Below, piece after piece: positions 9,850 to 18,847 of a DNA stretch of 64,000 nt (positions are counted from its first letter, which is position 1; each line of letters starts with the position of its first letter). The notes under the pieces are model-generated. The model saw nothing but the letters and a program-made list of their open reading frames with translations. It searched no databases and was not told the DNA's origin. The DNA lies in assembly GCA_029778535.1 (NCBI GenBank), contig JAKOQB010000041.1, positions 184,538-248,537 of the forward strand, read 5' to 3'. The position numbers and the translations under genes are program-made. Origin of the DNA: Pseudomonadota bacterium. GTDB lineage: Bacteria > Pseudomonadota > Gammaproteobacteria > Burkholderiales > Burkholderiaceae_F.

Positions 9850-11229
9850 ATGAAGCTGCTGACCATCGGAGTTGTTGCCGGAAGCGTCGCATGCCTCGCG
9901 ACCGCGGCGGATTGGAATGCGGTTGGAACTCCAACCGCAGCCACCCGACCGGCACAAGACGCCTGCGCCGGCCCGCCGGCGGATAAGGGCCCCGGCAGTG
10001 AGGCATGTCGTCTTGCTTGCGCGAAGTCGCCTGCGGCTTCGCGACTGTGTCCGTCGCCCGGCGCGGCACCCGCTTCAAGAGCTCCGGCGCGAACCCGCGA
10101 CGGCAGCGCATTGAAGTTGGTCCGGCCAGTTGCGCCGTCGAGCACGTTGCCGGCGGTTCAGAATCCCGCGACGACAACGCTGCCGGCCGTCCAGTCGCCG
10201 GCGGGAATCGCGCTACCCGAAGGAGCGCCACCTGCGCCTGCGGTGCAGTCACCGCCGCTGAAGAAGGAGCCGTCGGCCGCATCACCCGCTGCCGGCCAAT
10301 CGCCGGTCGCGCGCTCGGTAATGCCGGCCGTTCCGAACAGCGTGAATCGCACCGCGCGCTCGCCCTCGTCGCCTGCGCCAGTCTCGGCCCTCGGCGGGCT
10401 GGCTGCGCCGCCCGCGCCGGGTTCCGCCACGAACGCGTATGTCGAGTGCGGCAAGAGCCTCAATCAACAGCCGTATATCGCCAGTGTCGACGGCCGCGGC
10501 AGCGGCGCCGTGCTGACACCCGGCCGCGCGATCACGCTCGTGGGCTGCGGCTTCGGCAACAAGAGCGGTTCCCTCACGGCGAGCGGATCCGGCGGCGGCA
10601 TCACGAATCTGCAGTTGCTGCTCGATAGCTGGAACGACACCCGGATCGTCGCGCGCATCGATCCGAGGCTCGGCGGCGTGCCGGATCAGTCGAACATCGT
10701 TCTGACGGTCACGCGCGCCGACAACAAGTCGCTGCAAACCAACGGCCACGCGTTCGAGGCGGCACGCGACGAGGTGCTGTTGCCCTCGATGCCAGGCGGC
10801 TTCGTATCGCGGCTCGATTTGAAGGACTATCCGGCACCGACCCAACTCGTTTCGCCGTCGCCGTACGGCGGAACGCTGCTGGTCGCGACCAATGATGCGG
10901 TTCCCTTCTATCGATGCCCGACCGTCTTTGCCAATGGCGACCGTGTTTCCGCGAGCCAGATCGCGCTGAAGAACGGGTTCGTGCTTTCGCGAGTGGAGGC
11001 GATCGACCGCACTAGGGACTTCCTCGGTGCCAGTCTGAATTCGTTTCCGAACGTGCTGCAAAGTTTCGACACCAGCAGGCAAGGCCAGAATCTGCTGATT
11101 GTTCCGCACTGGCGCGAGGCGCCGGGTTCCCCGGGCCACGGGATGATCAGCATGCTCCCCGCACGATGCGCTTCGGCCTACGAAGTGCGCGTCTACGTGC
11201 GCGGCCCGCGCGGGATTCAGCCGTCATGA
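9850..11229 (+). CDS. Exported protein with an IPT/TIG-like domain
   Basis: 459 residues. An N-terminal signal peptide (MKLLTIGVVAGSVACLATAA) is followed by a long low-complexity Pro/Ala/Ser segment (about 30-200) with repeated phrases such as LPAVQNPA and LPAVQSPA. A compact domain then starts near 205 (ECGKSLNQQPYIASVDGRG), where the spacing of LTPGRAITLVGCGFG and IVLTVTRADN is that of an immunoglobulin-like IPT/TIG fold. The C-terminal 130 residues have no recognised family. The Pro-rich region may span the cell wall or extend a surface domain. The stop overlaps the next start (ATGA), so it is coupled to the CsgG-like gene. Function unknown; a surface or transport substrate role is inferred from context. 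Confidence 0.7.
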   Translation: MKLLTIGVVAGSVACLATAADWNAVGTPTAATRPAQDACAGPPADKGPGSEACRLACAKSPAASRLCPSPGAAPASRAPARTRDGSALKLVRPVAPSSTLPAVQNPATTTLPAVQSPAGIALPEGAPPAPAVQSPPLKKEPSAASPAAGQSPVARSVMPAVPNSVNRTARSPSSPAPVSALGGLAAPPAPGSATNAYVECGKSLNQQPYIASVDGRGSGAVLTPGRAITLVGCGFGNKSGSLTASGSGGGITNLQLLLDSWNDTRIVARIDPRLGGVPDQSNIVLTVTRADNKSLQTNGHAFEAARDEVLLPSMPGGFVSRLDLKDYPAPTQLVSPSPYGGTLLVATNDAVPFYRCPTVFANGDRVSASQIALKNGFVLSRVEAIDRTRDFLGASLNSFPNVLQSFDTSRQGQNLLIVPHWREAPGSPGHGMISMLPARCASAYEVRVYVRGPRGIQPS

Positions 11230-11933
11230 GCGCCTTGCTGAAAACGCCTGTCGCGGCCGCGTGTGTGGTGGTGGGCTGTGCCGGGTTGCAGGCGGTCGCC
11301 GCGCCTGCACAGGCGGACACGACCGCCGGCCCCCAGAAGCTGAAGAAGCTGCCGCGCGTGCCGGGCGAGCGGGTGGCGGTGACGATCTATGAATTCCGCT
11401 CGGTGCTGCCCAATGTAAGCGCGAGCGCCGCCACCGACATGTTCAAGACGGCGCTGGTGCAGAGCGGCCGGTTCCGCGTCGGCGAGCGGAGTCGGCCGAA
11501 CGAAGGCGTGGTGCGCGAAAAGCGGTTGCAGCAGGGCGGCTGGGCCAGCGGCAAGGCCGCGCACACGCAGTTGCGCGGCGCGCAGTACGTGTTCGAGGGC
11601 GCGCTGTCGGAGGCGAGCGCGGCCGAGGCGCAGCGCGCGGGCGGCGTCAACGTCGCCGGCATGCAGGTCGGCGGCGCCAGCAACCAGGACTCGATCGCGA
11701 TCGACGTGCGCATCGTCGATGCGATCACCGTGCGCACGTCGATCAGGGCCGACGAGGCGAGCGTCAGCGGGCTCGGCAACCTGCTGGGTACAGTGCTGGC
11801 CCAGCGCGGCAAGTACTCGCCGTACACACCCGACGTGCAGGCGCAGCAGCGCAGCGGTGAAGGGTTCGATAGCGCGCTTCGTGCAGCAATCGAGGAAGCG
11901 GTGCTGCAGTTGGCGCAGCGGTTCGAGCCGTAA
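11226..11933 (+). CDS. CsgG-family exported protein
   Basis: 235 residues with a signal peptide (about 1-31). The family's features follow: RVAVTIYEFRS near the start of the domain, an ATDMFKTALVQSGRFRVGER segment, then EKRLQQGG and a YVFEGALSE strand. CsgG is the outer-membrane secretion channel for curli; many relatives in gene sets without curli have unknown roles. No lipobox cysteine follows the signal peptide in the way CsgG has one, so it may be periplasmic. It is coupled to both neighbours (ATGA before, TAATG after). Compared with the truncated copy at 9277-9675 it lacks eight residues in IV-DAIT, which looks like a slippage deletion. Confidence 0.75.
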   Translation: MSALLKTPVAAACVVVGCAGLQAVAAPAQADTTAGPQKLKKLPRVPGERVAVTIYEFRSVLPNVSASAATDMFKTALVQSGRFRVGERSRPNEGVVREKRLQQGGWASGKAAHTQLRGAQYVFEGALSEASAAEAQRAGGVNVAGMQVGGASNQDSIAIDVRIVDAITVRTSIRADEASVSGLGNLLGTVLAQRGKYSPYTPDVQAQQRSGEGFDSALRAAIEEAVLQLAQRFEP

Positions 11934-13702
11934 TGGCACGCGCCGAGCGCATGGTGATCGGCCCGAAGAAGGCAGCTGGCGTCGCGATCGCGGTTGCGTT
12001 GCTTGCGCTGGCCGCCTGCGGCAGGAAGGAATCGCCGCCTTCGGCCGCAGCGGGTTCCGCGGCGACGACAGTCGCGCCCTGGGCGGGTACGATGATGGAC
12101 GGCGGCAGCACCGAAGCGTTGCGCACCTACCTGCGATCGGTGCAGACCGTCGAGCCGCGCAAGTTCGACATCAAGTGGACGCCGGGCACGGTGCCGATCG
12201 ATCGCGACGCGGCGCTGCGGTCGCTGCTCGCGGTCAGCCGCGACGGCGAGTCCTACGTCTTCGATTCCGCCGAGCCTGCGCTGGCGCGTCTTCAGCCCGG
12301 CAGGGTCCTGTTCGTCTGGGGCGTGGCGCTGCGCAAGGTGACCGCGGTCGAACGCGGCGAGAAGTCGACGCGCGTGCGCACCGTGCCGGCGGCATTGCAG
12401 GAGGCGATCGCTAGCGGCGAAATCGAGTTCGAGCATCGCGCCGCGCTGCGCGATTACGTCGTCGTGCCGCGCGCGCCGCTGCCGGCTGCGCCAACGCGCA
12501 CGACGATGTCGCGGCCGCGATTCATGCTCGCGCACTACCGGTTCGTGCAGGCGCCGGCCGCGGCGGCAGGCAACGAGCCGCCTGAACCGCGCGCGGCGGG
12601 CAACCATCGGTTCGAGGGCGAGTTAAAGGGCTTTCAGTACTCGCTCGCCTTCGTCCCCGGCGACAACGGCCTCGCTTTCGATCTGCAATTGCGCAAGGGC
12701 GACGACGATCCCGCTGCCGGCAAGAACAAGGATGCCGAGGACAAGCGCAGCGAGAAACAGACCGAGGACATGCACAAGGCGGACGAGAAGCGGCGCAAGG
12801 AGGTGCAGAAGGGACTGCGCGAGATCCGCCCGGAGTCGAAGGACGATCCGCAGAAGGAGGCGTACAAAACCGCGCGCCGGTACGAGGAAGACCGTAAGCA
12901 CCCGTTCCGGGGGCCGGCGAAGGAGGCAGGGAAGCAGTTGTTCGAGATGGCTTCCGACATGCTCGACCTGCGCGTCAGGGCCGACGGCGTGCTGCAGGGC
13001 GTGGACGGCTCCGACAAGCTGACGGTGTTCGGCCGCATGGTGTTCCAGGACGGCGCGGTCGCCCTGCTGCAATCGCACTTCAAGAATCTGTCGGGCACGG
13101 TCAACGTGCAGTACATCGTCCGCCGCGGCGAGCTGTCCGAACAATGGATCGAGAGACTGCGGCTCGACCTGCCGCTGACCTTCAACGTCCCGATCGTGGT
13201 GGGCGGGCTGCCGTTGATGCTGCAGGTCGCGTTCGATCTGCTCGCCACGCCGGCGCTGGCGACGAAGAACGACGCGTTTCGCGGCGCGTTCGCGTTCAGG
13301 TTCGGCGGCAGCGGCGGCACGCGGTTCGTCAACGGCAAGCCGTCGGCCGAAGCGCAGATGTCGGGCGAGGGCGAGGCACGTGATGCGCAGGCGTCGAGCA
13401 TCGGCGTGTCCGCCGTGCTGATCGCGCTGCAGGCGCCGCGGATCGGGCTGGGCGTGGGGCTCTTCGGCGCGTCCACGATCGGCTACATCGACATGGTCAC
13501 CGCCACGTCGGTCACTTCGGCGGGGATGCTCGGCATGTTTCCCTGCAAGAAGTGGGACTCGTACTGGACCATGAACGCCGGCATCGACGCCAAGGTCGCG
13601 ATGTTCGAGAAGGACTTCCGCACCGATCCGCCGCTGCTGAAGAAGGAGTGGCACAAGATCGACCCGTCGATCAAGGCGTGTGAGTTCAAGGAGGGCAAGT
13701 GA
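11933..13702 (+). CDS. Large lipoprotein of unknown function
   Basis: 589 residues. Signal peptide and lipobox LALAACG place the lipidated cysteine at position 29, so it is membrane-anchored on the periplasmic side. A charged, coiled-coil-like stretch rich in Lys/Glu/Asp spans about 260-330 (DAEDKRSEKQTEDMHKADEK). The C-terminal half is predicted to be beta-rich (LRLDLPLTFNVPIVVGGLPL, then FRFGGSGGTRF). I do not recognise a family. It overlaps the CsgG-like gene (TAATG) and the OmpA-like gene (TGATG), so the three are made together and the product is probably a structural partner in the same envelope assembly. Confidence 0.65.
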   Translation: MARAERMVIGPKKAAGVAIAVALLALAACGRKESPPSAAAGSAATTVAPWAGTMMDGGSTEALRTYLRSVQTVEPRKFDIKWTPGTVPIDRDAALRSLLAVSRDGESYVFDSAEPALARLQPGRVLFVWGVALRKVTAVERGEKSTRVRTVPAALQEAIASGEIEFEHRAALRDYVVVPRAPLPAAPTRTTMSRPRFMLAHYRFVQAPAAAAGNEPPEPRAAGNHRFEGELKGFQYSLAFVPGDNGLAFDLQLRKGDDDPAAGKNKDAEDKRSEKQTEDMHKADEKRRKEVQKGLREIRPESKDDPQKEAYKTARRYEEDRKHPFRGPAKEAGKQLFEMASDMLDLRVRADGVLQGVDGSDKLTVFGRMVFQDGAVALLQSHFKNLSGTVNVQYIVRRGELSEQWIERLRLDLPLTFNVPIVVGGLPLMLQVAFDLLATPALATKNDAFRGAFAFRFGGSGGTRFVNGKPSAEAQMSGEGEARDAQASSIGVSAVLIALQAPRIGLGVGLFGASTIGYIDMVTATSVTSAGMLGMFPCKKWDSYWTMNAGIDAKVAMFEKDFRTDPPLLKKEWHKIDPSIKACEFKEGK

Positions 13703-14832
13703 TGCGCGCGCTCGCCGCGGTGGCGCTGCTCGCGGCGCTGCACGCCGCGCACGCGCAGCCGTCCCCGATCCGCATCGAACCCGGCCTGACCGGCGTCAGC
13801 GTGATCCGCGACGCGGTCAAGGGCATCGACTACGAATCGGTCACGACCATCACCGCAGTCGGCCCCGACGGCGTGCGCGCAGCGTCGCAATGGGCCGTTC
13901 CCGACGCCGATGCGCCGGACAAGGTGCAGACGCGTTCGGCCGCGACCTTCACGCGCGCGGAGGACCTGCGGCAGGCGCGCCGCATCGTGATCTGGCAGTT
14001 GTCGACCGATCCGGAGACGCTGCCGGGAGCGACGCACGGCGGGGCGTCGAGCGAATTGTTCGACGAACTCAGGAACAAGGGCGAGGCGCAGGTCGCGGTC
14101 GGCGCGGTCAGCGTCAGGGACGGCAGCGTGCTCGGCGGCGTGCTGGCGGGGCGCAAGTACTTCCGCGGGGTGCTCACGCGCGTCGGCATCGAGCCGGTGC
14201 GCGTCCTCGTCGACGGCGTTCCCGTCGCGCTGCCTGCGCTGCACGTCAGGGGCACGTTGAGCGTGGGCCACGATCGCGCCGACGCGGAATTCTGGTGGCT
14301 CGATGACCGCCAGGCGCCGCTGCTGTTGAAGCTCGTTTTCCAGGGATCGGTCGCGCAGACAGTGCGGATCGACCGGCCGCGGAAGAAGGTCTTCGCCGGC
14401 GCCGAGGGCGCTTCGGTAAGGATCGCGGACAAGAATCGCGCCGCCGATGCCGGCGGTGAGTCGCTGGCGCAAGCGCTGGCCGGCAAGAGCTGTCGCACCG
14501 AGGTGCCGGGCATCTACTTCCCCACCAACAGTGCGCTGCTGCTGCCCGCATCGCAGCCCGCGGTCGAGCGCATCGCGGCCATGCTCAAGGCCAGGCCGGA
14601 CTGGGTCGTGACGATCGAGGGCCACACCGACAACACGGGCACCGAGGCGTTCAACCGGGATCTGTCGCGTCGGCGTGCGGAGACGTTGCGCAGTGAACTC
14701 GTGAACCGGCAGGGCATCGCGGCCGATCGGTTGCGCACGGCGGGATTCGGCGCGAAACGGCCGGTCGACACCAACGACACGCTGGACGGCCGCGCACACA
14801 ACCGGCGCGTCGAAGTGTCGCGACCCTGCTGA
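13702..14832 (+). CDS. OmpA-family protein with C-terminal peptidoglycan-binding domain
   Basis: 376 residues: signal peptide (about 1-18), an unrecognised N-terminal domain (20-255), and an OmpA-like domain from about 263 to the end. The latter contains YFPTNSALLLP, IEGHTDNTG with the binding Asp, LSRRRAETLR and the closing AHNRRVEVS. Such domains bind diaminopimelate in peptidoglycan. It is coupled to the lipoprotein gene upstream (TGATG) and followed after 11 bp by another lipoprotein gene. It would anchor the complex to the cell wall (inference). Confidence 0.85.
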   Translation: MRALAAVALLAALHAAHAQPSPIRIEPGLTGVSVIRDAVKGIDYESVTTITAVGPDGVRAASQWAVPDADAPDKVQTRSAATFTRAEDLRQARRIVIWQLSTDPETLPGATHGGASSELFDELRNKGEAQVAVGAVSVRDGSVLGGVLAGRKYFRGVLTRVGIEPVRVLVDGVPVALPALHVRGTLSVGHDRADAEFWWLDDRQAPLLLKLVFQGSVAQTVRIDRPRKKVFAGAEGASVRIADKNRAADAGGESLAQALAGKSCRTEVPGIYFPTNSALLLPASQPAVERIAAMLKARPDWVVTIEGHTDNTGTEAFNRDLSRRRAETLRSELVNRQGIAADRLRTAGFGAKRPVDTNDTLDGRAHNRRVEVSRPC

Positions 14833-14843
14833 AGGAGAACCCG

Positions 14844-15983
14844 ATGCGATCGATGGCGCTGATGCTGGCAATGACTGCAACGCTGCTCGCACTGGGTGGC
14901 TGCGGCCGGTCGAAACCGGAGGCTGCTGCGCCCGCAGCGGCGCAGCCCGGGGAAGTCACGCCCGGGGCCGAGGCGAAGTCCGCGAGTCCGGCCAGCGCCG
15001 TTGCATCCGGCGACGCGAAAGATCCCTGCCGCCTGCTGGAACCGAAAGAGGTCGAAGCGCTGATGGGCCCGCTCGCCGGTGCGCCGTTCCGCACGCGCGA
15101 TGCGTCCGATGACGGCGCCCCGGATGCGAGCGGCGACGCCTGCCGCTACGAAACGGCCGACCTGCGCAGCGTGACCGTGGCCGTCACCTGGGATGGCGGT
15201 GCAGCCGCGATGCGCATGGTGGGCGTGCCCGGCGCGCTGGTCAGCGGCAAGGTCAAAGGCGAGATTCCGAAGGGGCTGCTGCCGGAAGGCGTGACCCTGG
15301 CCGGCGAGTGGGACGAGGCTGCGCTGATCGGATGCTGCCGCATCCTGGCGCTGCGCGGCGACAGCCTGGTTGCGCTCGACTACGCGGCAAGCCGCGCGAC
15401 CAACGAGCAGGCACTGCGTCTGCTGAACAGCGCGCTCGCGCGGCTCGACAAACCGCTCGCGCTCGACGGTCGCGCCGGCAATCCGGCGGCGGAACAGCGG
15501 CACGCGGCGCGGCCGGCTCAACGTTCGGCCTGCACGCTGGTGGCGCGCGCCGAGGCCGAGGTGATCTTCGGTTCGCTGCGCACGGAGCCGAAAGGCGACG
15601 ACAGGTCCTGCATGTATGCGGTCGTGGCGCCGGCGAAATTCGAGACCCCGGCGAAGGAGACGACCGACATCCTGAACATGCTGGCCGGCGGCACGCAGTC
15701 GAGCGACGTGCGCCTGACCGTCAAATGGCGCGGCGGTTTCCGCGAACTGCGGGGCGCCGTGGCCATGATGGGCGGCGTGCAGAAGATGATGGAGAAGTTC
15801 GCCAAGATGGCGCCCGCCGGCGAAGTTGCCGGCGGGCCGTGGGACGAGGCGTGGCAAACGAGCGGCGGGTTCATGGCCGTGAAGAAGGACGTGCTGGTGG
15901 GCGTCGAATCGCCGAATCTGCTCGGCGGCGCGGATCTCGACAAGCGCCGCCAACTGGTGGCGAAGGCAATCGAGAAGTTGTGA
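14844..15983 (+). CDS. Lipoprotein with two related cysteine-bearing modules
   Basis: 379 residues with lipobox LLALGGC (Cys20). After a linker rich in Ala/Pro/Glu there are two modules of a DUF3558-like pattern: the first starts DPCRLLEPKEVEALMG (about 61), the second SACTLVARAEAEVIFG (about 230). Each carries a second cysteine about 40 residues (first module) or 20 residues (second module) later (GDACRYE, DRSCMYA), probably forming a disulfide. The same module stands alone in the small exported protein at 19333-19806. It is preceded by AAGGAGAA and followed closely by a DUF3617 gene. Function unknown. Confidence 0.65.
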   Translation: MRSMALMLAMTATLLALGGCGRSKPEAAAPAAAQPGEVTPGAEAKSASPASAVASGDAKDPCRLLEPKEVEALMGPLAGAPFRTRDASDDGAPDASGDACRYETADLRSVTVAVTWDGGAAAMRMVGVPGALVSGKVKGEIPKGLLPEGVTLAGEWDEAALIGCCRILALRGDSLVALDYAASRATNEQALRLLNSALARLDKPLALDGRAGNPAAEQRHAARPAQRSACTLVARAEAEVIFGSLRTEPKGDDRSCMYAVVAPAKFETPAKETTDILNMLAGGTQSSDVRLTVKWRGGFRELRGAVAMMGGVQKMMEKFAKMAPAGEVAGGPWDEAWQTSGGFMAVKKDVLVGVESPNLLGGADLDKRRQLVAKAIEKL

Positions 15984-16003
15984 CAACGACAGGAGTGATG
16001 CCC

Positions 16004-16444
16004 ATGAAAGACAGATTGCGGCCTGGCGGTTCGCGTTCGATGCGCGGCATGCGGGTCGGCTTCATCCTGGCAGCGATCGCGCTGCCCGCCGCCGCCGGCG
16101 CGGACGACGTGCTGCGGCTCAAGCCGGGCCTGTACGAGATCACGTCCGACTTCGCCGGAAAAAGCGGCAAGCGCCGGCACTGCATGACGCCGGAGGAGGT
16201 GAGCCGCGACATCAAGGACACGATGACGCGCATCAACAAGGCGATGTCCAAGGACTGCCAGCTGCTGTCGTTCAAGCAGGAAAGCCGCACCGCGTTCAGC
16301 GGCGCGTGGCAGTGCAAGGCGATGACGATCGGCGGCAAGCTGACGGTCGAAAGCGACACCGCGTATCGGATGACGGTCAACCTCGATCAGGGCGGCCAGA
16401 AGATGACGACCACCGAAGCGGGTCGTCGCATCGGCAACTGCTGA
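16004..16444 (+). CDS. DUF3617-family exported protein
   Basis: 146 residues. A signal peptide (about 1-30, ending AAAGADD) precedes LKPGLYEITSDF, the DUF3617 opening motif, a conserved Cys in RRHCMTPEE, a second in KDCQLLSF, a third in WQCKAM and a C-terminal Cys. I chose the ATG at 16004 because AGGAG lies 8 bases upstream; the ATG at 15998 is too close to that site. DUF3617 proteins are small periplasmic proteins of unknown function, frequent in proteobacteria. It ends the coupled gene set and has a paralogue at 18844-19287. Confidence 0.8.
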   Translation: MKDRLRPGGSRSMRGMRVGFILAAIALPAAAGADDVLRLKPGLYEITSDFAGKSGKRRHCMTPEEVSRDIKDTMTRINKAMSKDCQLLSFKQESRTAFSGAWQCKAMTIGGKLTVESDTAYRMTVNLDQGGQKMTTTEAGRRIGNC

Positions 16445-16635
16445 GCGTTCGTACGCGGCCGCACGCGGCTCGCGCCCCGGCGACTTGCACGCCTTTGCGG
16501 TAGGGTCGTCGACCATCGACAAGATTGCGGGCGACTGCCCCGCTCCGCTAAAGTGACGCGGAGAAGAAAGGCCGCCGACGCTGCGATTTCGAGACGGATC
16601 GCGGTGGCGTGAGCGGCCCGGGGGAGGGTCGCTCG

Positions 16636-18504
16636 ATGGCGAACGTCACGGCCGCGCTCGAGCCAACGCTCGACGGCGCGATTGCGCGGTTGTCCGCGCT
16701 GACCGCACAGGCATTCGCCGACATCGGCGCGGCACTTCCCGCACTCGATTTCGAATACGCGTCCGCCGTTGCCGCGGGCCTGACCGAACGCGCAACGGTG
16801 CTGGCCGCACTCGGCGCGCAGTGGATCATCAGCGACTTCGGAACGTTTGCCGAACTGGCGAAATGGGCCAGCCGCGTCCGAGGCGACATCGCGTACGAGC
16901 GGCTGGAGGATCACGCCGCGCTGATCTACTGCGCTGGCGCGATCGCGCTGCATCAGGTGGGTGCCGAGCAGACCCTGCCCGACGCATCCGCGTGCCTCGA
17001 TCGTTACCGGCAGCGACTGCTCGCCGGCCGCGCCGGGCTCGACCGCAATCTGGTGGTCGCGACGGCGGAACACCCGGCGAGCTGGATGACCAACACGGGG
17101 CAGGCCGCCGCCTTCGACGAACTGGCGGGGATCATCGACACACTGCTCGAAGACGCCGCGCTCGATGCGCGCATCCGCGCGCGCTGGTTGTTGTGGCTCG
17201 GCGCCAACCAGATGCACGCCGACCAGCGCCAAGCCGCGGAGCGAACATGGTCGCGCGCCCAGGCGTCCGCCGAGGCAGCGCGCTGGCCCTGGCTGCGTTT
17301 CCATCTGGCGCGCATGGCGGTGCGGCCGTTGATCGAGGACGGGCACCTGGAACAGGCGCAGCAGCAACTCGACGCGCTGAAGTCACAGCTCGACTACGAC
17401 CGGCCGCTCGATCTCGCCGACTATCACCACCTGCGCGGCTGGATCGCACTGGCGAACGGAGATCCGCGCGTTGGCCGGCAGCACTATGAACTGGCGATCG
17501 AAGCGGCGCGGCGCGGCGCACTGCCCGCCAACATGCTCAGCGTCTATGAAGGCGGCCTCGCGCAGGGCCTGCTCGGCGAAGGACGCGAGGACGAAGCCGA
17601 ACGCGTGATGCGGGCGATGGCGCTGTTGTCGGGGCCGCGCGGCGACGCGGTGCGTGCCGCCAACATCGCGCTGGCACGTGCATGCCACGCGCGGCGTACG
17701 CGCGCCGCCGACTATGCAGGGAGCCTGGCGGAAGGTCTGCGGCATGCGCGCGAACAAGGCTTGCTGCGGTTCTTCCGCTTGTCGCCGAAGCTGGCGGCCG
17801 ATCTGTGTGCCGATGCCCTCGAGGCCGGAATCGAGGCCGAATTCGTGCGCCGTGCGATCGGGGCGCGCAGCCTGAAGCCGCCGCCTGAGGCGACGACCAC
17901 CGACACCTGGCCGTGGCCGATCAAGGTGTACGCGCTGCGCGCATTCTCGGTCAGCGTCGGCGGCGTGACGCTCAAGTTCGAGGCGCGCGCGCAGATGAAG
18001 CCGCTGGCGCTGCTCAAGCTGCTCGTTTGTGTCGAAGGCGGGCCGATCGCCGTCAGCCGCGTTACGGATGCGCTGTGGCCGGATCTCGACCCCGCTCCCG
18101 CGCGCGGCGTCTTCGACGTGAACGTCGGGCGGCTGCGCCAATTGCTCACGTTGCCGGCTGCGGTCGACGTGTCGCAGGGGCGCATCGGCTTGAACCCGGC
18201 CGTGGTCTGGGTCGACACACGCGCGCTGGCCGAGCTTGCGCGCAGCGCCCTGGCGCCGGAGATCATCGGCCGGCGCGCGCTCGCCCTGTACCGCACGCCG
18301 CTGCTCGTCCACGACGACGAGGAGTCCTGGATGCTGGCGCCGCGGGCGCACGCAGCGGGATGGTTCGCCGGTGCGATTGAACGCGCGGTGCGCGGACTGG
18401 CGGCGCGCGGATTGCGCGCCGAGGCGCGCACACTGGCCGAGCAGGCACTGGCAGTCGAGGCCAGCGAACGGCTGGCACGGCTGGTTCGTGAAATCATGAA
18501 CTGA
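16636..18504 (+). CDS. TPR-domain regulator with C-terminal winged helix (MalT/SARP-like)
   Basis: 622 residues. About 40-420 is a helical array of tetratricopeptide-like repeats (DYHHLRGWIALANGDP, LAQGLLGEGREDEAERVMRA). After a linker, residues 440-560 form an OmpR/PhoB-type winged helix of the SARP kind (IKVYALRAFSVSVGG, LALLKLLVCVEGG, VSRVTDALWPD, FDVNVGRLRQLL). The AAA ATPase found N-terminally in the larger family members is absent. A GGGGAGGG ribosome site 7 bases before the ATG at 16636 decides the start over the GTG at 16609. It lies between two similar sets of exported-protein genes and is the obvious candidate regulator of them (inference). Confidence 0.75.
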   Translation: MANVTAALEPTLDGAIARLSALTAQAFADIGAALPALDFEYASAVAAGLTERATVLAALGAQWIISDFGTFAELAKWASRVRGDIAYERLEDHAALIYCAGAIALHQVGAEQTLPDASACLDRYRQRLLAGRAGLDRNLVVATAEHPASWMTNTGQAAAFDELAGIIDTLLEDAALDARIRARWLLWLGANQMHADQRQAAERTWSRAQASAEAARWPWLRFHLARMAVRPLIEDGHLEQAQQQLDALKSQLDYDRPLDLADYHHLRGWIALANGDPRVGRQHYELAIEAARRGALPANMLSVYEGGLAQGLLGEGREDEAERVMRAMALLSGPRGDAVRAANIALARACHARRTRAADYAGSLAEGLRHAREQGLLRFFRLSPKLAADLCADALEAGIEAEFVRRAIGARSLKPPPEATTTDTWPWPIKVYALRAFSVSVGGVTLKFEARAQMKPLALLKLLVCVEGGPIAVSRVTDALWPDLDPAPARGVFDVNVGRLRQLLTLPAAVDVSQGRIGLNPAVVWVDTRALAELARSALAPEIIGRRALALYRTPLLVHDDEESWMLAPRAHAAGWFAGAIERAVRGLAARGLRAEARTLAEQALAVEASERLARLVREIMN

Positions 18505-18543
18505 CACGCAGCCGCGACAGGCAGCGTGCCAGGCGGCAGCGCT

Positions 18544-18569
18544 GTACGTCAACCGTTAGATCGGCTCCG
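18544..18569 (+). promoter_or_regulatory. Conserved 25-bp motif upstream of the exported-protein genes (copy 2)
   Basis: GTACGTCAACCGTTAGATC continues as GGCTCCG and matches the motif at 9750-9774. It lies in the 339-bp gap after the regulator gene and about 70 bp before a small reading frame coupled to the second DUF3617 gene. CCGTTAGATCGG inside it is partly palindromic. The rest of this gap (18505-18640) shows no other structure. Candidate operator or promoter; no experimental parallel known to me. Confidence 0.4.
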
Positions 18570-18640
18570 GTACCGTCGGCTCCTGTGGATCGGTGGCGGT
18601 CATCCAGGCGCACCCGCTCACCGCGACGAGGGGTGACGCG

Positions 18641-18847
18641 ATGCCGGTTCGGTCCGCGACGAAGATCAACGAGTGGTTGAGCGGTGCGATTCACGCACGC
18701 TGGCGTGGCACCTGGCCTGACCTCGCGTACCTCGATGAGGGCATGGTGCCGGCGTCGGGCAACGAGTCGCGTCGCGAGTCGACGGGCGCCGAGCCACCGA
18801 TCGTTGCAAATCAGCGCTGGATCGAACGGGAAGGAGTTTCGACGTGA
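18641..18847 (+). CDS. Small hypothetical protein ahead of a DUF3617 gene
   Basis: 68 residues; ATG with GAGGGG about 8 bases upstream. Its TGA overlaps the GTG start of the next gene (GTGA), the arrangement of a leader reading frame that couples translation. The product (INEWLSGAIHARWRGTWPDL...) is hydrophilic, with no signal peptide or known motif. It may be a real small protein or merely a translated leader. Confidence 0.4.
   Translation: MPVRSATKINEWLSGAIHARWRGTWPDLAYLDEGMVPASGNESRRESTGAEPPIVANQRWIEREGVST

Noticed and set aside
18593..18847. Longer version of the small reading frame before the second DUF3617 gene, starting at GTG 18593
   Set aside because: The ATG at 18641 has a good ribosome site and the upstream part overlaps the region next to the shared motif.
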